From: Pagrus major
Lineage: Eukaryota; Chordata; Actinopteri; Spariformes; Sparidae
Assembly: GCF_040436345.1 (NCBI RefSeq)
Contig: NC_133236.1
Location: 16,819,466-16,883,465, forward strand
Direction of reading: 5' to 3'
Length of the DNA stretch: 64,000 nucleotides
Below are positions 1-14,000 of this stretch, piece by piece (the first letter of the stretch is position 1; each line of letters starts with the position of its first letter). The position numbers and the translations under genes were made by a program. Under the pieces are notes generated by a model that ran no database searches, had not been told where the DNA came from, and saw only the letters and a program-made list of their open reading frames with translations.

Positions 1-322
1 GTGTTTGTGCTAAGCTAACTGCAACTTAAAATACAGATATGACAGTGGTATCGGTCCTTTCATATATGTTTTGGCAAGAAAGTGAATGACAGTATCTCGT
101 AAAATGTTGAACTATTCCTTTTATACACAAATGATTTTTTTTACAGATTAATATATTTTCTTGCATTGTATTCAACCATCTTCATTAGATGTGTGGAATA
201 TAAAGAAACCCAAGACGAATGTAAAAATGTCATGTTTCTTTCTGTGTGAACTGGTTCTTCATATCCAATGAAAGCCCTCTGTCACAGCTCAAAACTGATA
301 TTTTCTTCATCTCCTACACCAG

Positions 323-2487
323 GCAGGAACACTGTGAAACCCAAATGTTAAGGAAAAGAGTTAAAGATCTAGAGACAGAGTACAAACAACTACAGCTGGA
401 GTATCAAGTGAAAGAGAGTCGTGTGGTAGATCTAGAGAGTGATGTTGAGGTATCTGTTTTTTTACACTATTTGGGAATGAACCTGTGAGTTTAAGTGTTT
501 GTGAGTCTCAAGTGGTGCGGTACTTGGTTGTCATGTACTCTTTTTGCTGTTTGAGTTTTTTTTTTTAATGTCTTTAGTTCTCTGTGTTTGTAAAATTATT
601 GGAAAAATGAATTATTTTAATCGCGAACATTTAGTATTTTTTTAATTTTATTTTGGCCTGCTGTCAACATGTTGCACTTTGTCATCATATCAGTATGTAG
701 TCGTATCGTATGGGTGTTGTACTGTGTGGTATTTCATTTTAGTGACATACTCTCCATGAAGCATGCTCAAACAGAAGCCAGGTCTTTCATAAAAACATTG
801 CACTGCTTTAATAAAAGAGCACAAGTCACCTCCCTCGAAATGTGAGAAACTGTTCAAAGGGAACACAGAAAGAATCATCCCTCAGAGTGTCTCTGTAATA
901 ATGTGCAGCTTTCGTGTTTTTTGAATGGCTGGCAAGTTCATCATCAGTGTGAGGTGATTGTTCCCTCTGTGGTGCATTGGTTCCCGAAGTGAACAAACCT
1001 AAACAAGAAGAAACAAGAAACATTGCTGACTATTAAACTTTAAAAAGGTGAAAATACTTCGGAAACCAAAGCACCGACTCCCTCAGGTGTGCATCACACG
1101 GAACTTCGCACTTACTGTTTAATGTGTTCTTTGGACTCAGGATTTGGGAAAGTACCGCTGTGTGGAAAAAGAGACAGACATGCTGCTGTCCACTCTGTCA
1201 GCCATGCAGGAGAAGGCTCAACATCTGGAGTACAACCTGAGCGCAGAGACTCGCATCAAACTCGACCTGTTCTCGGCTCTGGGAGACGCCCGCAGACAGC
1301 TGGAAATCGCTCAAGGTTCTCACTCTTTTTCTTTGTGCATTGTAATTTCTTTCATTTACAACTGACTGTCTCCAGTAGAAGAGTTACAGTGTGTGATTGT
1401 GTGTTATTTTGACAAGAAGTAGACCGTGAACCAACAAACAAGTGCTGAGTTTTTGTTGGAAATCTGCATCCAATAGCAACACTGTGTGGCCATAAAACGG
1501 TATATTGTGGCTCCACTCCTTTATCTTGAGGCATAGAAATATATATTAAGCTTGGCAGTCACATGCAATTGGATCTCACTCTCCCACTCTAGTTGCAAAT
1601 AAACAAATACATCACTGGGACAAATGAACACAATGTTTTTTATACAAAGAATGAAATAACTTAATGTCTAACATATGCTGAATTTATAAGAAGGCCCAAT
1701 TTTTTAAGGATATGTCATAGACAGTGTTTCATGCTTCTCATAACTTAACAACTCACAAAATTGGATTATTTTCAACAGGCGACAAAGAAGTTGCCCTTAG
1801 TAGTTAATGTTTACTATATATGTAAAATTTGCCCTGTTTACCGTCAATAAATCGGTGTCAGGTAAGGCACACACTTTTTGCTTTGTTGCAAAGTTTCTCC
1901 TCACACAAAAACTCTCAAAATTGTGTGATTGGGCATGTTGCAGATTCTAGATAAATAATGCAAACAGCTGAAACAGACAGTGTGTTCACAAACATCTGCT
2001 GCATACATCAGACAGTGTTTAATCAGTTCTGTCTGTTGTGGCTCCTTCTTCTTGTTTCACACAGTCTAGCAGCATTAAATGACCTAAACAAATTGTCCAC
2101 AGGCTTGTTCAGGCAACTCAGCGACGAGGAAGGTCTAATTTTTCACGTCATGTTACAATCCGCTAACATGGCCAATAAAAAAGTGATTAATACATGTAAA
2201 ATGCTACAAATTGTTACATAGAGCCCCTTTAAAATATTCTGGATTGCTACATCCCACTGCATCCACCCTCTCATAGTGCTTTCGTCTGTCTGACAGATAA
2301 AGTGATGAAGCAGGACCGGGAGATAAGGGAGATGAAGCAGAAGATCGCGGAGGTGATGGCCGTCAGTCCCGGTGTATCCTACGTGGCGCCTCGGCCTCCG
2401 ATGCCACAGTATCTCAACAAGCTACTCAACTCTGAGCGCTACATGCTGAATCCACGAGCACTGATGTACCAGTGTCTGAAGAAATAA
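323..2487 (+). CDS. maco1: Macoilin (3' part, last three coding exons)
   Basis: This is the C-terminal end of macoilin, a multi-pass ER and nuclear-envelope membrane protein with a long coiled-coil tail, known mainly from neurons. Exons are 323(or 327)-449, 1141-1315 and 2297-2487, each with AG/GT borders. They encode heptad-rich helix (LRKRVKDLETEYKQLQ, then a TDMLLSTLSAMQ segment) followed by the tail KIAEVMAVSPGVSYVAP and the ending ALMYQCLKK. I recall human macoilin ending in a very similar AEVMAV...VYQPLKK tail, and that match is the main basis for the name. The first acceptor is a tandem CAGGCAG, so its exact border depends on the phase of an upstream exon outside the window. The membrane segments lie upstream, outside the window. 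Teleosts have two macoilin paralogues and I cannot tell which this is. The stop codon overlaps an AATAAA word. Confidence 0.88.
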
Positions 2488-3288
2488 AGGATGCCGTCAC
2501 CTTTTTTTAGATCCTCAGACCTCTTCGCCGCACCCCGCTAGCCCCCTTTGGCTAATGGATTTTATTACAGAGCTAAATGACACCATGAAGTCGTCTACTT
2601 CCAGCAATGAATGGAACCAGAATGATCCTCCACAAATCGAATGCCTTTTGCTGCACTGATGGTGCTAACTTGACATTATTATATACATTTACTGATTCAT
2701 CACACATCGTTGAAGAGTTTCACTCCAAAATAAGATACCTGATATGCAGAACTGCTGTAGGTGCAACTTTTATGTTGAGATAAAGTCATCCTAACAGCAT
2801 AAACCATATTTGGGATGCAACAGAGAAAAGCACAACATTTCTTTATATTCAGGAGCTGTACAATTGTCTAAATGAAAACCTGGTTTCAAGTGATAAAACA
2901 ATGAAATAATTGTCTCCTAAACTCAAGTTAACGCTTTGTTCAAAGAAAGCTGCACCCCAAAAAATAATCTCAGATCAGTAAATTAATTTGTTGTTTACCA
3001 ATCCCCCAGTATCTTACTATCCTACAGGCCCTCTAACATGTCAGTTAGAGTAGCTTTAATCTGTGCTCCATCTGTGAAAACGCAAAAAAGAGAAATTCTG
3101 GAGAACTTAGAAAAAAAATGTTTTCATGTGTGGAAACCAAGTGGGGAAAAGAAATTTAAGGAGAAAAAATATTTAATTAAGCAAAAAAAATATATATTTT
3201 TTTCTTTCAGGAGAAATTCTTTTGTTGTTTTTTTCCCCGTGAATGAAACTGAGTGTTTTTTTTTCTTTCCAGGAGAATGTTTCTTAAG

Positions 3289-3324
3289 CAAACAAACAAA
3301 CAAACAAACAAACAAACAAAAAAA
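3289..3324. repeat. (CAAA)n microsatellite
   Basis: About eight uninterrupted CAAA units ending in an A run, inside the probable maco1 3' UTR or spacer. Confidence 0.9.
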
Positions 3325-3890
3325 CTGGCAGGACAAAAGAGAATGTGTCAGGCATGGGGTTATGGTGCACGTCAGCCTCTTGTGGTCAAAATGAGTATCA
3401 CAAAAACAAAAACTTAATCTACTCTAGAAATTTCTCCTACCAAAACTTTTTTTCTCCCTCAGTTTCAAGCATGAAAAAAAAAAATTCTTCCAAAACATTT
3501 TTTTTTTTCACAGGTGGAAAAATAAATGAAGGAACTTAGAAATCTTCCCCTGGAAAAACTTTAACAAGTCATGAACACAGGAGAGAAAAGTTTAGCTCAG
3601 ACTTAGAAAATGGATCACCAGACTTAAAGAAAAGATCTTCACTTGCCCTTCAGGGCCTCGGTACTTCAGTGTATTTCCTGGCAAAAAAGTAAAACTACCA
3701 ACTCAATATTATTATTAAAAGTATTATACTTATAAAGTTGCAAGATTTTAGAGAGTATGATAACCTTCGTCTTAATTATTTCAGAATAATTTTGATATGC
3801 AGCAAAATTCAGTCAAGCATTTAAAACATGATAAAATGTTTAAATCCTGTTTATCCCTTTGAGCCAAATGATATATTAGAACATAAAGAT

Positions 3891-4090
3891 CTGCAACGAT
3901 TAATCGATTAGTTGTCAACTATTAAAGTAAATGCCAACTGTTTGATAAAATATCTTTTGGTTGTGGACAAAACAAAACATTTGAGGCAGACGTCTTGCGC
4001 TTTGAGAAACACTGATCAACATTTTTCACCATTTTATAGACCAAAAAACAAATTGATTAGTCAAGAATGAAAATAATCATTAGTTGTGGC
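3891..4090. repeat. Short interspersed element with CTGCAACGATTAATCGATTAG end
   Basis: A roughly 200-bp unit starts CTGCAACGATTAATCGATTA and ends AAAATAATCATTAGTTGTGG. The two ends are partly inverted copies of each other (CTGCAAC..ATTA against AATCATTAGTTG), as in a miniature DNA transposon. The same family recurs at 44757-45661 and as a fragment near 26340-26400 in capn3. I recognise it as a common teleost repeat but cannot assign a superfamily from sequence alone. Confidence 0.7.
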
Positions 4091-5544
4091 CGTACATTTT
4101 GACTTGTGTCCAGCTAAGCCATGACAGTGTGACAATGAGTCGGCATACACAATACCAGTACCCTGAGACTGAAGCAGCTAAATTGAATCCAGCCATCATC
4201 ATTTTATTATGGACACGTCCAAATATCCTCTGTGGAAAAGGCCCATTTAAGATTTCATGCTGCAGATTTTGGTAAAACGTTTTGACGTGAGAACTGTGAA
4301 GCATAATTTATGTCTAGAGATGAAAAACTACATTATGGAATTATCTCTGAGCCCTACAGTATCTACAGTAGTTATGTTCGAGGGCTTCCTTTTCATTTTT
4401 AAAATGAAATAAACCTTAATTTGATTAGATACAAATATTCGCTCCAACAATATTCTATAAACAAAAAAAGAATAAACATTATTATTAAGCAACAACATTA
4501 ACATATTCTACATTTTTAAGGAAAGTATGCAACAAGATGCTCTTGTCTGTGCCTGTAAATAGTGGATTTAGATGATTTGAATTTTGCTGAAATTCAGAAG
4601 AGAGTCATCAAATTACTTTTTAAAATTTAAAGTACACAGTATTTTGGAATGAGACCCTTCAGAGTCGCGGACATTTCGGTTTTTACAGGTGTCGGGTTTT
4701 TTTTATGCTGAAATCTGGGAGTTTCTTAAGAACAATCTGCAGTGATGTTTAATTGCCTGATAAAATTGAGGAGATGCAGTAAACAAGCTGCGATTATCTG
4801 TCTTTGTTTCAACTGACAGCTACATTTTGATGTTTGGCAGCTCTCGGCTCCACAAAGACAAACTCCTGGAAGAGAGAGAAAGTGAAACAGCTGAGCTGAA
4901 CGGTTGCCTTGTGGAGTGGAGTTGTGTATAACAAGGAATGGTGTTGACCAAACATGGTTCATGAATTTAATTACTGTGCCTATATACATTACTTTCAAAC
5001 TGGGAAGTAAAACACAAATTTAATGTGAAGAGTAATGTGTTTGAATTGAAGTGCTATGTACTGTTTTTGTAGTTTTTGTTTGTTTGTTTTTTAAATTCAC
5101 AATGTACAGAATTGAAAATACCCACGCAGTTGAAAAACACTCATGAACTGGATGTCGCCATTTTGGTAGCTTTTTATTTAGAGTGTGTTTCTAGGGTGTT
5201 TTATATCAAAAATATTTTTTAGTCTTGCTGTACTTTTATTATACTGCTGTAATTTTGTACGGCAACGTGTTTGTCAGCATGAAATGTGTTTTATTCAACT
5301 GTTATTTGAGCACACATTGTGACATTAAGTATGTACATGGATATACTTGTACAAGGGCTACAGTTTCTTAAAATTTTGAACAAATAATTAATTCAAACGG
5401 TGATGCTCTGAGCGTAGAGGTCACGCTCCTGATACACCAGGATGGTTTTTTTGTATAAATAATTTAAACAATTGAATTTTGTCTGCTTTGTGTTTTTCGG
5501 TATATAATTTTATCTAAAACATATTTCATTTAATTTTCCGATCT

Positions 5545-5725
5545 TAAAGATGCAATACGTAAGCACTGACCACCTGTCGAATTAAAAAAAAAGAGTAACC
5601 GCTAACTGCTGCTAACCTTAACTGCCATTTGCTAGTTAGCTCAGTTAGCCGTGCAGCTAGCAGTCCAGACTGAGAGGTCAGAGAACCAGGAGACAGTTGG
5701 TGTTTACTTATCAGATTAATTTGTC
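5545..5725. repeat. Dispersed repeat, inverted copy at 49530-49752
   Basis: The segment has the order AAAGATGCAATACGTAAG, CCACCTGTCGAATT, GCTAGTTAGCTCAGTTAGCC, GTGCAGCTAGCAGTC. The reverse complement of 49530-49752 has the same words in the same order, with about 30 bases around the central TTAGCTCAGTTAGCCGTGCA block matching exactly. This makes it one repeat family in two orientations. Confidence 0.8.
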
Positions 5726-6514
5726 ATTTAAACCTGCTTTATTTTAGTCCCAAAGAGGTTAAACTTGCCAGAAACATTTTCTGGAGTGTTTTTTCTTTTT
5801 CCTGAATTGTTCTTTATACATGCATCCAGAGTTAAGTGAGCCAGGTTATGTAGGCATTTATTTTTAAGTGTTTGACTTGGCTTTCAAACCATGCTGTTTG
5901 CAAACTCTAAGCAAGGAACCAAGTATTTACTGAGGAAATTGTTCTAACAGACACAATATATAAGTACCGTCTGCATACATGTGAAATCGATTAGGGTCAG
6001 TCATATATTCAACATAAGAAACTAAAGTCAAGTGGACCAAAGACACAGCCTGTGGAACTCCTTTTTACTCTCTCACTTTCTTTTGCTCAAGTTAAAACAT
6101 TTTTACTTTAATATTGTTATTTGGAGCCAGTGTATTGATATTCGTATCGCAAGAGAAAGTGATGTGATTATATATCATATGCTTTATCGTAGGCAACCAG
6201 GACCTGGATGACTGAGAACCTTCATCAACAAAGTGATGTGATATTGCTGAATTTAGATTTTGTCCAACCCCTCATTGTCATCATGTCTTCACCTTAATTC
6301 CCACGGCTCTGGGCATACATGCTAATGCTAATCACTGTCATTTGCATCGTGAATGACTGTAGTAAAGCATAAATCATACTTTCCTCAAACATGAAAGTAA
6401 ATATTTCAGTCTAAAGCTTATTGTAAGGTTTTGTGTACTGTTGAAAAAAAAACCTCATACGGCAGTCATGAATGCGTGATAAACACAATATGACACACCA
6501 AAGGCCTGAAGTGC

Positions 6515-8053
6515 TGATAGTGTAAATTTTTATTTCAGGAAGTGAAAAAAGAGGGTAAATGCGTTGCAGAAACAGAGCACAGTGTCCAGCATACAGTGTA
6601 CAATATGGTTACAAGCATGCCAGGCAGTCCCACTTGTATCTCGCAGTATCTACAGACCCTGTCAGAAGGTAGTCACAGCATAGATCAGACAAGACTACTT
6701 TTTTAATGACGCCATTTCCAAATCATCTAAGTCCCTCCTGTTGTTGTGAAGGAGCCAGAGGCCACAGGACATTTCAAACAGGATATAAAAGTGTACAGCA
6801 GTGCAAACTAGCAGAGAGATCCCCAAACAGTTAACATAGAAGGGTGGTCTGAGCCAATGACTGAATATCTAGGTGGGAGTGCAGGTTTTACAAGACCTTA
6901 GCCATTAAGAAATTGTTCAGAGTCGCCACAAAATTGTAATGTTGAGACATCTCAGCTGCCAAAACTTGAATCTTTCACCATCATCTTCAACAAACTCCAG
7001 AAGCAAGCGCAACGCATGCATCAGTTTCCATTTAGACACAGAAAAGCATACATGCATTCACCAAACCTGTTGACAACACCCGTCAGATCATTTGCTTCAA
7101 CGTTAAACTCAAACAACCTCTCCAGTATAAAATGCCCCCTAAAGACAACTTTTCATTGACCGCGCCCTAATCAATAAGTGCTGCAATGGGCTACTTGTAC
7201 AACAGAAGCTACAGTAGTAATTGGACCACAGTTAAGATACGGCACCCCCCTTTTTTCCCTAAAAAATAATGTAAAGATGATGTAAAGAAAGAGCAACTAA
7301 AAGCATACATTCAAACAACCACCAACCTTAGTGCTGCAAGTGAATCACAGGACACACTCAAGAGAAGATACACAAATAAATAGTTTGCTTTTTAATATTT
7401 TAGCTGCAGCTCTTTAGATTGTGTTGCAGCTGCATGTTTCATGACTACGTTGTACAATTACAGAATTTTGAAGTAAAAGTGACGTTGCATCGGTTGCTTG
7501 ATGCGTTGAAGAGTCTTCGAAAAACTGATACAAGGTAGGAAGATGCCTCACTCGCTGCTCGAGAGAATAAAAAGAACCAGACTTAACCTTACAACACCAT
7601 AATACATACACTTCAGTATGCGGGACAAAGATTTTTTTCATACAGACGACTATTTAACAGTTTTAAGTAAAAATATTTAAAATACAGTTTTAATACTGAC
7701 TTAAGGAAAATACTGCTGTTATCCAGTTTTATGTGGCTTACCTTTAAATAAGCCAAAAAGTGAAAACATTTGTATTTTCCTTTAAGTTGCGACTAGGATT
7801 TCCTCTTTTAAAAGAGAAGCAGATGGCTGTATTGGGTGGGAGAACAAACAAAAAAAAAAGATTGAAAGCGACGACCACTTAGTGGCAGCTTTTCCCACCA
7901 GAAGATACAATAACAGGCTGCAGGATCTGCAACCAGACCAAGGCTTCCTCCTCTGTCCTCGCAAAGCTTTCCTGCAACTTAGAGATGGAGCAAAAAGCTA
8001 GTCCTGTCGTAGAGGAAGAGGAGGTGCTGAGAGAAGGCCGAGCGAGTCCCCTG
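6515..8053 (-). other. nrbp1: nrbp1 3' UTR
   Basis: The region downstream of the nrbp1 stop codon (8054-8056 on the minus strand) runs without a convincing ORF to an AATAAA on the minus strand at 6529-6534. That gives a 3' UTR of about 1.5 kb. No repeat insertion is obvious in it, in contrast to the flanking spacer. Confidence 0.65.
6529..6534 (-). terminator. Polyadenylation signal of nrbp1
   Basis: AATAAA on the minus strand (TTTATT on +), about 1.5 kb past the nrbp1 stop. It is the best-placed canonical signal before the repeat-rich spacer. Confidence 0.5.
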
Positions 8054-11000
8054 CTACGAGGAAACAGTCACCGGATTGAGAGAACCGTTCCGGCTGTAGA
8101 ACTTTGAGAAGGCCTCTTCAAGAACAGATGCAAGTCGTGGCTGATCGCCCTGTAATGGAGAGAAAGCGAGATTAAATATTTCTTTGGGGCTGTTTTATCC
8201 GCAAGCTAATGGCATTTTTCCATTACATCTGTTGGTTTGGCTCTACTTGGTTTGACTCAACACATCAGCCCAGCACGGCAGCGAAGAGCATTTCCATTAC
8301 AACAGGGCTACCTGCTTGAAGGTGTCTCTTAAAATGAAGACAGGCTTCACTTGTGTAGTGGTCAAAGGAGCGGTTATAAACCCTTTTCCTACCGCAGCGC
8401 TATCGAAAAGAAAAAAAAAAACCCACTAACGAAGGTCTTGGTGGCAAACATGTTTAGTTTACTATCAATTCTTTAAAATAAAAGGCCTCCATTATTTTGT
8501 TATTTCAAAGCTCCTATTATGAAGCAGCAAAATCAGGAAATGCTGGGTTTTCACCAGCAGTCACTTGACACGACCCCTGAAGCAGCTGAAAGCAGACACG
8601 ATGAGTACATGAACAGTAAAATACAGCAGATATCTGAAAGTACGAACAAGAAAACTGGAGATAAACTACAATAGAAACGCTTCTCTCTCAGCACAGACTG
8701 CACAGACATGCGTTGAGTCTTGCAATACAGGCCCGTTTGTGGGAGAGAAGGGGGTCGGCATGCGTAATGGAAATGCAAACCGCCGCGGCTTGGTTTGATT
8801 CGCCGCTACCAAAAGTGCCGGTGGAAAAGTGTTCAGGTCAGCAGGATCGTGATGATGAACTCCACGTACCTCACTGATGAATCCCAGCTGAACGAGCTCC
8901 ACAGCCAGCTCCTGCACGCTCTCATCTGAACAAAAATACAAAGGCAGTCAGAATACTTGCAGCAATTGCATCATTTCAGTAATAACAACTACCAAATAAT
9001 GTGCTTGTAAAGTAATTAGTTGTTACTCAAGTACCATTAGTGTTGCTGATTGTGAGAACAGCTTCCCACATTGTGTGATCTGGATGTTCAACCAGCATGC
9101 ACATAAATTAAATCCATAAGCTAAGGGGTGATGTGGTATTAACACCGTGACTCAAATCAACATTGCAATTATTTGTCAATTTTTTGCATGTCATTCAGCC
9201 CTAAATAGGATACTTTCAACACACAGAAGGAGGAAGTTTGTGTAAAAGTAAAAACAAATGAGTCCTTTCCTGGCAATGTATGATGAGCCACACTAGTCAC
9301 CACATATTTTTTGACAAATAACTTAATTTGTGCTCAAAGTAACTACATTTAAGCTGTTGCTAATATGGAATAATCAAGCAGAGAAGTTTAGCAGAGGAGT
9401 TGTCTGGTGGCAGTAAAGTACAGTACAGGTTACAGTTAGACCATGAACAAACTCCTGCAGCGCCTCAATACCCCAGAAGAGCCTCTGTTTGAGTGACAGC
9501 TATCACTAAAGCCATCTTAAGTTCATTACCATGCACAGTCCCTGAGCAATAAACTGAACAAAATAAAAAAATACATTCAACAACCATTCCGGTACCTTCA
9601 AATAAAATAAAGATACATACTTGGTAATAAATCACAGCTTAAGTGCCTGTTCAACTTGTCCTCAAGTTTCAACAGCAGGGTCAGCTGAAAGCAGAATAAA
9701 ACAAGTCATTTCATAAGTCTAGCAGCACATTATAATAATAAACTGTATATGTGCAGCATTTTTCAAAACATAGTTACAAAGTGCTTAAAAGAACAAGATA
9801 AAAACAGTACACACAGAGCACATAATAAAAGCACGCAAAACAAAAGTGATACAAGAAGGATCAGACCAACAACACATTTACTATTTAAAAAGCCTTCCTA
9901 TAACAGTACATTTGGAGGAGAGATTTAAAAAAAGGAACTGACTTTGCAAGTTCACAGAAAGCACTTTGACACATGACATGGCAATACTTAAGAGGAAGAA
10001 ACATTACTTACATGATGCTTGGTGCCCTCGTCAACAGGCTCAATATTACACTGCATTTGAAGGACCTGAGAAGCACCAGAAGGACACATCAACATGCAGA
10101 TTAAGATCAGGAAAGACTGAATGACACATGCGAATAAAGTAATTCGCAAATAATTTATCACCTAAAAGACAACCTGCATACAGCATGTTTTATTCTGCAG
10201 GTAGACGACACTACAACTTGTTTTCAAGCAAACAATGGGAACCTTAAAATGTACTTTCAATATTTTAAATATCCTCAACTACTTTATATTCTCCAGCTGT
10301 TCCCTACCACGTCTTGGATAATTAATATAGTGGTGGCTTATTTATAAACATTATTAGACACAGATCGCACGTTGCTGCGCTCCTACATGTCAGTTCTTAC
10401 CTTCCTGGTCTCCAGCTCTGCAGGTTCAGGAGTCGGGGTTTTCACTGAGGGGGGCACTATGGGCGACTTCACTGTCTCCTGCTGAGGCTGTTGTGGACAT
10501 GGCATCCCAAACGCAGTCAGAGGATAGATCCCGTTCCTGGATCATCAAAGGAAAAGAAAAAAAAGGCACAACCTCAGAACAACTTCAGATGATTTCCCGC
10601 TGTGCAGTTGTGCCCTGAATACTGGAGGGTAATTTTAAAAACGAGGGTTTTGCTGACCACGCATGATTATTATTATGTACATACCATGACCTACTTCTCA
10701 TTTTACAGAACAACAAGTTTCTATTTTTGGCTTCAATTTCATTAGATGGTGAGCAATTGTTGTGTTACTTTACCAGCAGGTCCAGGCATTAAAACTAGAA
10801 TATTTTAACTACAGGAAAATTCAAAGAATATTTGCTTGTTTCCAGCTGAAGCATACTTGTTTTCTTACCTTACATCTTCCAGGAACTTGTCCAGCTCAAG
10901 GGCAGGAAACTGAGAGAGTCTGAAACAAAAGGAAGAGTGTTAGTTGTGCTAAATACTCAGGACAAGACTGTGTCTTTGTTTAAAAGAAAGCAGTAATGTA

Positions 11001-14000
11001 ACATCCAGGAACAGAAATAAAATCAGAATACTATGAGGAACCAAAACTCCAGAAAAATACATGTTACAGACTTCCTTCCTTTAAGAGGTTTTTCATCCAA
11101 GTATCTCTTTACATCAGTGTTGTGTAGTTTTGTGATACACTTACTTCATCTGAACTCCATTCTTGACCTCAACAATCACCAAATTAGGGTCCATGTTCTT
11201 CGTCATCTCTTCTAAAGCATTTTCTGGAATCATATCTACAAGTAAACAGAAAAGACAGCAATGAGATCAGAGTACTCAACCATGTTTTATTGTGACTGTG
11301 TCGCTTTGGGACTTCATGTCCTACATGTTTGTAATTTTCTTCAGTCTTTGGCATATTAAAAATGGCCAATTTCACCTTTTTATGAAAGCAGATTAAGTAT
11401 CACCTTGATGACCGACGTTAAAATACAGTAGCGTAGGCCTACTCTCTTGTTAACCGTCATCAACTTCAGTTTCAACAAAGCTACTCGAAATATTCTCCTC
11501 CTGCTTTGCACTTGTCTTTATCGATAGTTCTAGTCTGCTTACTGTCTTGCCATCACAGGTTGGGTTTAGCTCGTAACTAATCTTGGATGGCGAATGCATG
11601 CCCATCGTGCATAAATGTGACAACATAGACACATTACATTGTTATTTTATAGAGGTGAGAATCTTCACTGGCATCACAGGGTTAAGTTGACATCCCTTCC
11701 TCAATTCATGGCTGATTAGCTGTGATCACTGTATTCTTACAGTCACAGACTTTAGCCTCAGATGAAACCGGCTCACATGGTTAGTGTGAAATTGTTGTGA
11801 AGCTGATGTTACACACAGCTTTTGTCTCGACCAGTTGGTGCTTCTTAGCAAATTCATATAATCTGAAATGTGGCCAGCTTTAAAAATACCTTTTAAAATC
11901 ACTCGCTGCTGATATCTGCCTTCCTCTGCGGTATCTCTGAACATATGCCGAGTTGGCCTAATGTTCACCCACAATTCAATGCAATACAGCAACATTGCAA
12001 GTTACCATTAGAGCTTTACTGTCCAGTCAAGACCTGAAAATCAACAATCAACATAGGCTGCAAACTCCTGATTATGCTCTGTCACCACATTGATCAATGT
12101 CACCACATCTTAGACACAAGGAATATTTCACACCTCTAATATTTACTGTTACACCTTTAAAGTGAAGATACCGACTGCTTGTGTTGATACTGACAAGTGT
12201 GAGTATTTATTTACACTTACGCTGGTGGCCGACGATGCAGTGTGCAGCCAGCAGCTTGAGTAAGGGCACCTCAAACAAGGCCTGGTGAAACAACAGCTCC
12301 TTCGCTGTGGGTCGCTTACTGGGGTCCACCTCCAGACACTTCTGGATAAATTCCTGAAAAAAAAAAAACAAATGGGGAAAGAAAAAAACTTCAGCTTATT
12401 GATTTCTCTTCCAAACAGACATTCTAGCTTTAAATGTTGCCTCTTCCTTTCTCACCCGTTGTAATGGGTCCTCGAGGGACTGAATGGCACTGTTTATGGC
12501 TTCTTGGGACACATAAGACGAATCTCCATTACTCTGGATTTCCAACACAGCCATCTGAGGAAGTGATGGACAAAGAATCAGAATCAGCTTTACTGGCCCG
12601 GTATGTGTACACAGACAAGGAATGTGACTCCAGTTAAATGTGCTCACAATGTACAGGGAATAGTTTTTAAACATTAACTCTTAAAAGAAAATAAATAATT
12701 GAAACATTAAGACTAATATGAAGAGAAGAAGATATTTCCAGCAGTATTTACATTAAAAACAGTATTTACATTAAGACAGTGGCAGGATTTATTGGACAGT
12801 GTTTTATCCTGTTACATAACACAATCTGAAGACATTGGTCATCACTGCAGACCTAATCATGACCTTTACACAGAAGACTGAAAGATGAGAAACTGTATAA
12901 CCAACATCCTGATTTCTATTTCTGAAATCACTGATGTGATAAACAATCCAGCGCCAACGTTTAAAGCAAAAAACAACACAAAACATGTCTAAAGCTGGAG
13001 TGACTTTCCTGTTAGCTGTTAGGAATGTGGACCACAAGTCCACGACCAAACCTGCATATTTCCCACAAACAAAAGAGTGATTACTCTCGTCAGTATGCGA
13101 CTAACAGCTCAGAGCAGAACAAGGTCTCCCCTCACCTCTAAGGCGCACATTCCAAAGGAATAGATATCCACGGCTGTGGTGACACTGGCAACAGCTGAAA
13201 GAGAAATGAGCTGATCAATATCACATCAACACTACAGCACAATGCGACGGCATCTGAGACAAATGAGAGGATCTTACCTCCGTATTCTGGAGCAAAGAAG
13301 TGAAGGCTCTTCTGCTCTTCCCGACAGGTTTTCACATGGTTATTGATCGTGTCTGGAGCAACTGAAATAGTGAGGGAAAAGCCTCAATCATAAATAAAAC
13401 ATTAACATAAGACCTATAAGTTAAGCTAAAGAGGGACTGTCCTGATCTCATTTTCTGAACCAACTCTCGTACTTGAAATGAGTAGAAAGTAGCAGATCAT
13501 ATACCTCATCATTTTTAATTAAGTCTTAATATTTTTCAGAGCTGATGACAGAAGTTGCTAAGGAATGAGACATCTCGCTTCTTTCTCCTCTCTGCTGAGA
13601 GTCGTATATACGCAGTACCGATCACGCTGTACTTTTTTTAATATCTTATTCTTCAGTCTATCTTTCAAACTCAGCAGACTGAACAACGTCCAAGAGACAG
13701 AAGAGAGACAGATGGACAAAAAAACAAGCCAGCATCCTTAACTTCATCACATTTCATAGGGGCAAAAATCTGTGATAAACACCTGTGACAACTGCAGAGT
13801 CATTTGACGCGGGAGTGAACGCCGATTGTAGCCATTCAAATTAAAGAAAAAAGCCAGATGTTAGTGGGTGTCGGTGGGTTTGAAAGGGGTGTACCTGAGC
13901 CAATCTTGATGAGGCCATTGTGCTGGATGAAGATGGTGTCACATGTCAGGTTGCCATGGATGATGGGAGGTTCACAGGAGTGCAGGTAGCTGGAGAGAAA

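Larger units (their letters stand above)
2488..6513 (+). other. maco1 3' UTR and convergent spacer to nrbp1
   Basis: About 4 kb of AT-rich DNA with no convincing coding exon. The left part is presumably maco1 3' UTR; I could not fix its polyadenylation site. Around 3050-3540 there are long A and T runs and repeated CAGGAGAA words of unknown origin. Dispersed repeats at 3891-4090 and 5545-5725 are listed separately. maco1 and nrbp1 are tail-to-tail across this spacer. Confidence 0.6.

Noticed and set aside
2483-2488. AATAAA overlapping the maco1 stop codon as a polyadenylation signal.
   Set aside because: It would leave virtually no 3' UTR; treated as chance overlap.
3038-3539. Plus-strand ORFs of 118 and 64 codons rich in Lys and Phe.
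   Set aside because: They span A/T homopolymers and the (CAAA)n tract, with no family resemblance and overlapping open frames on both strands.
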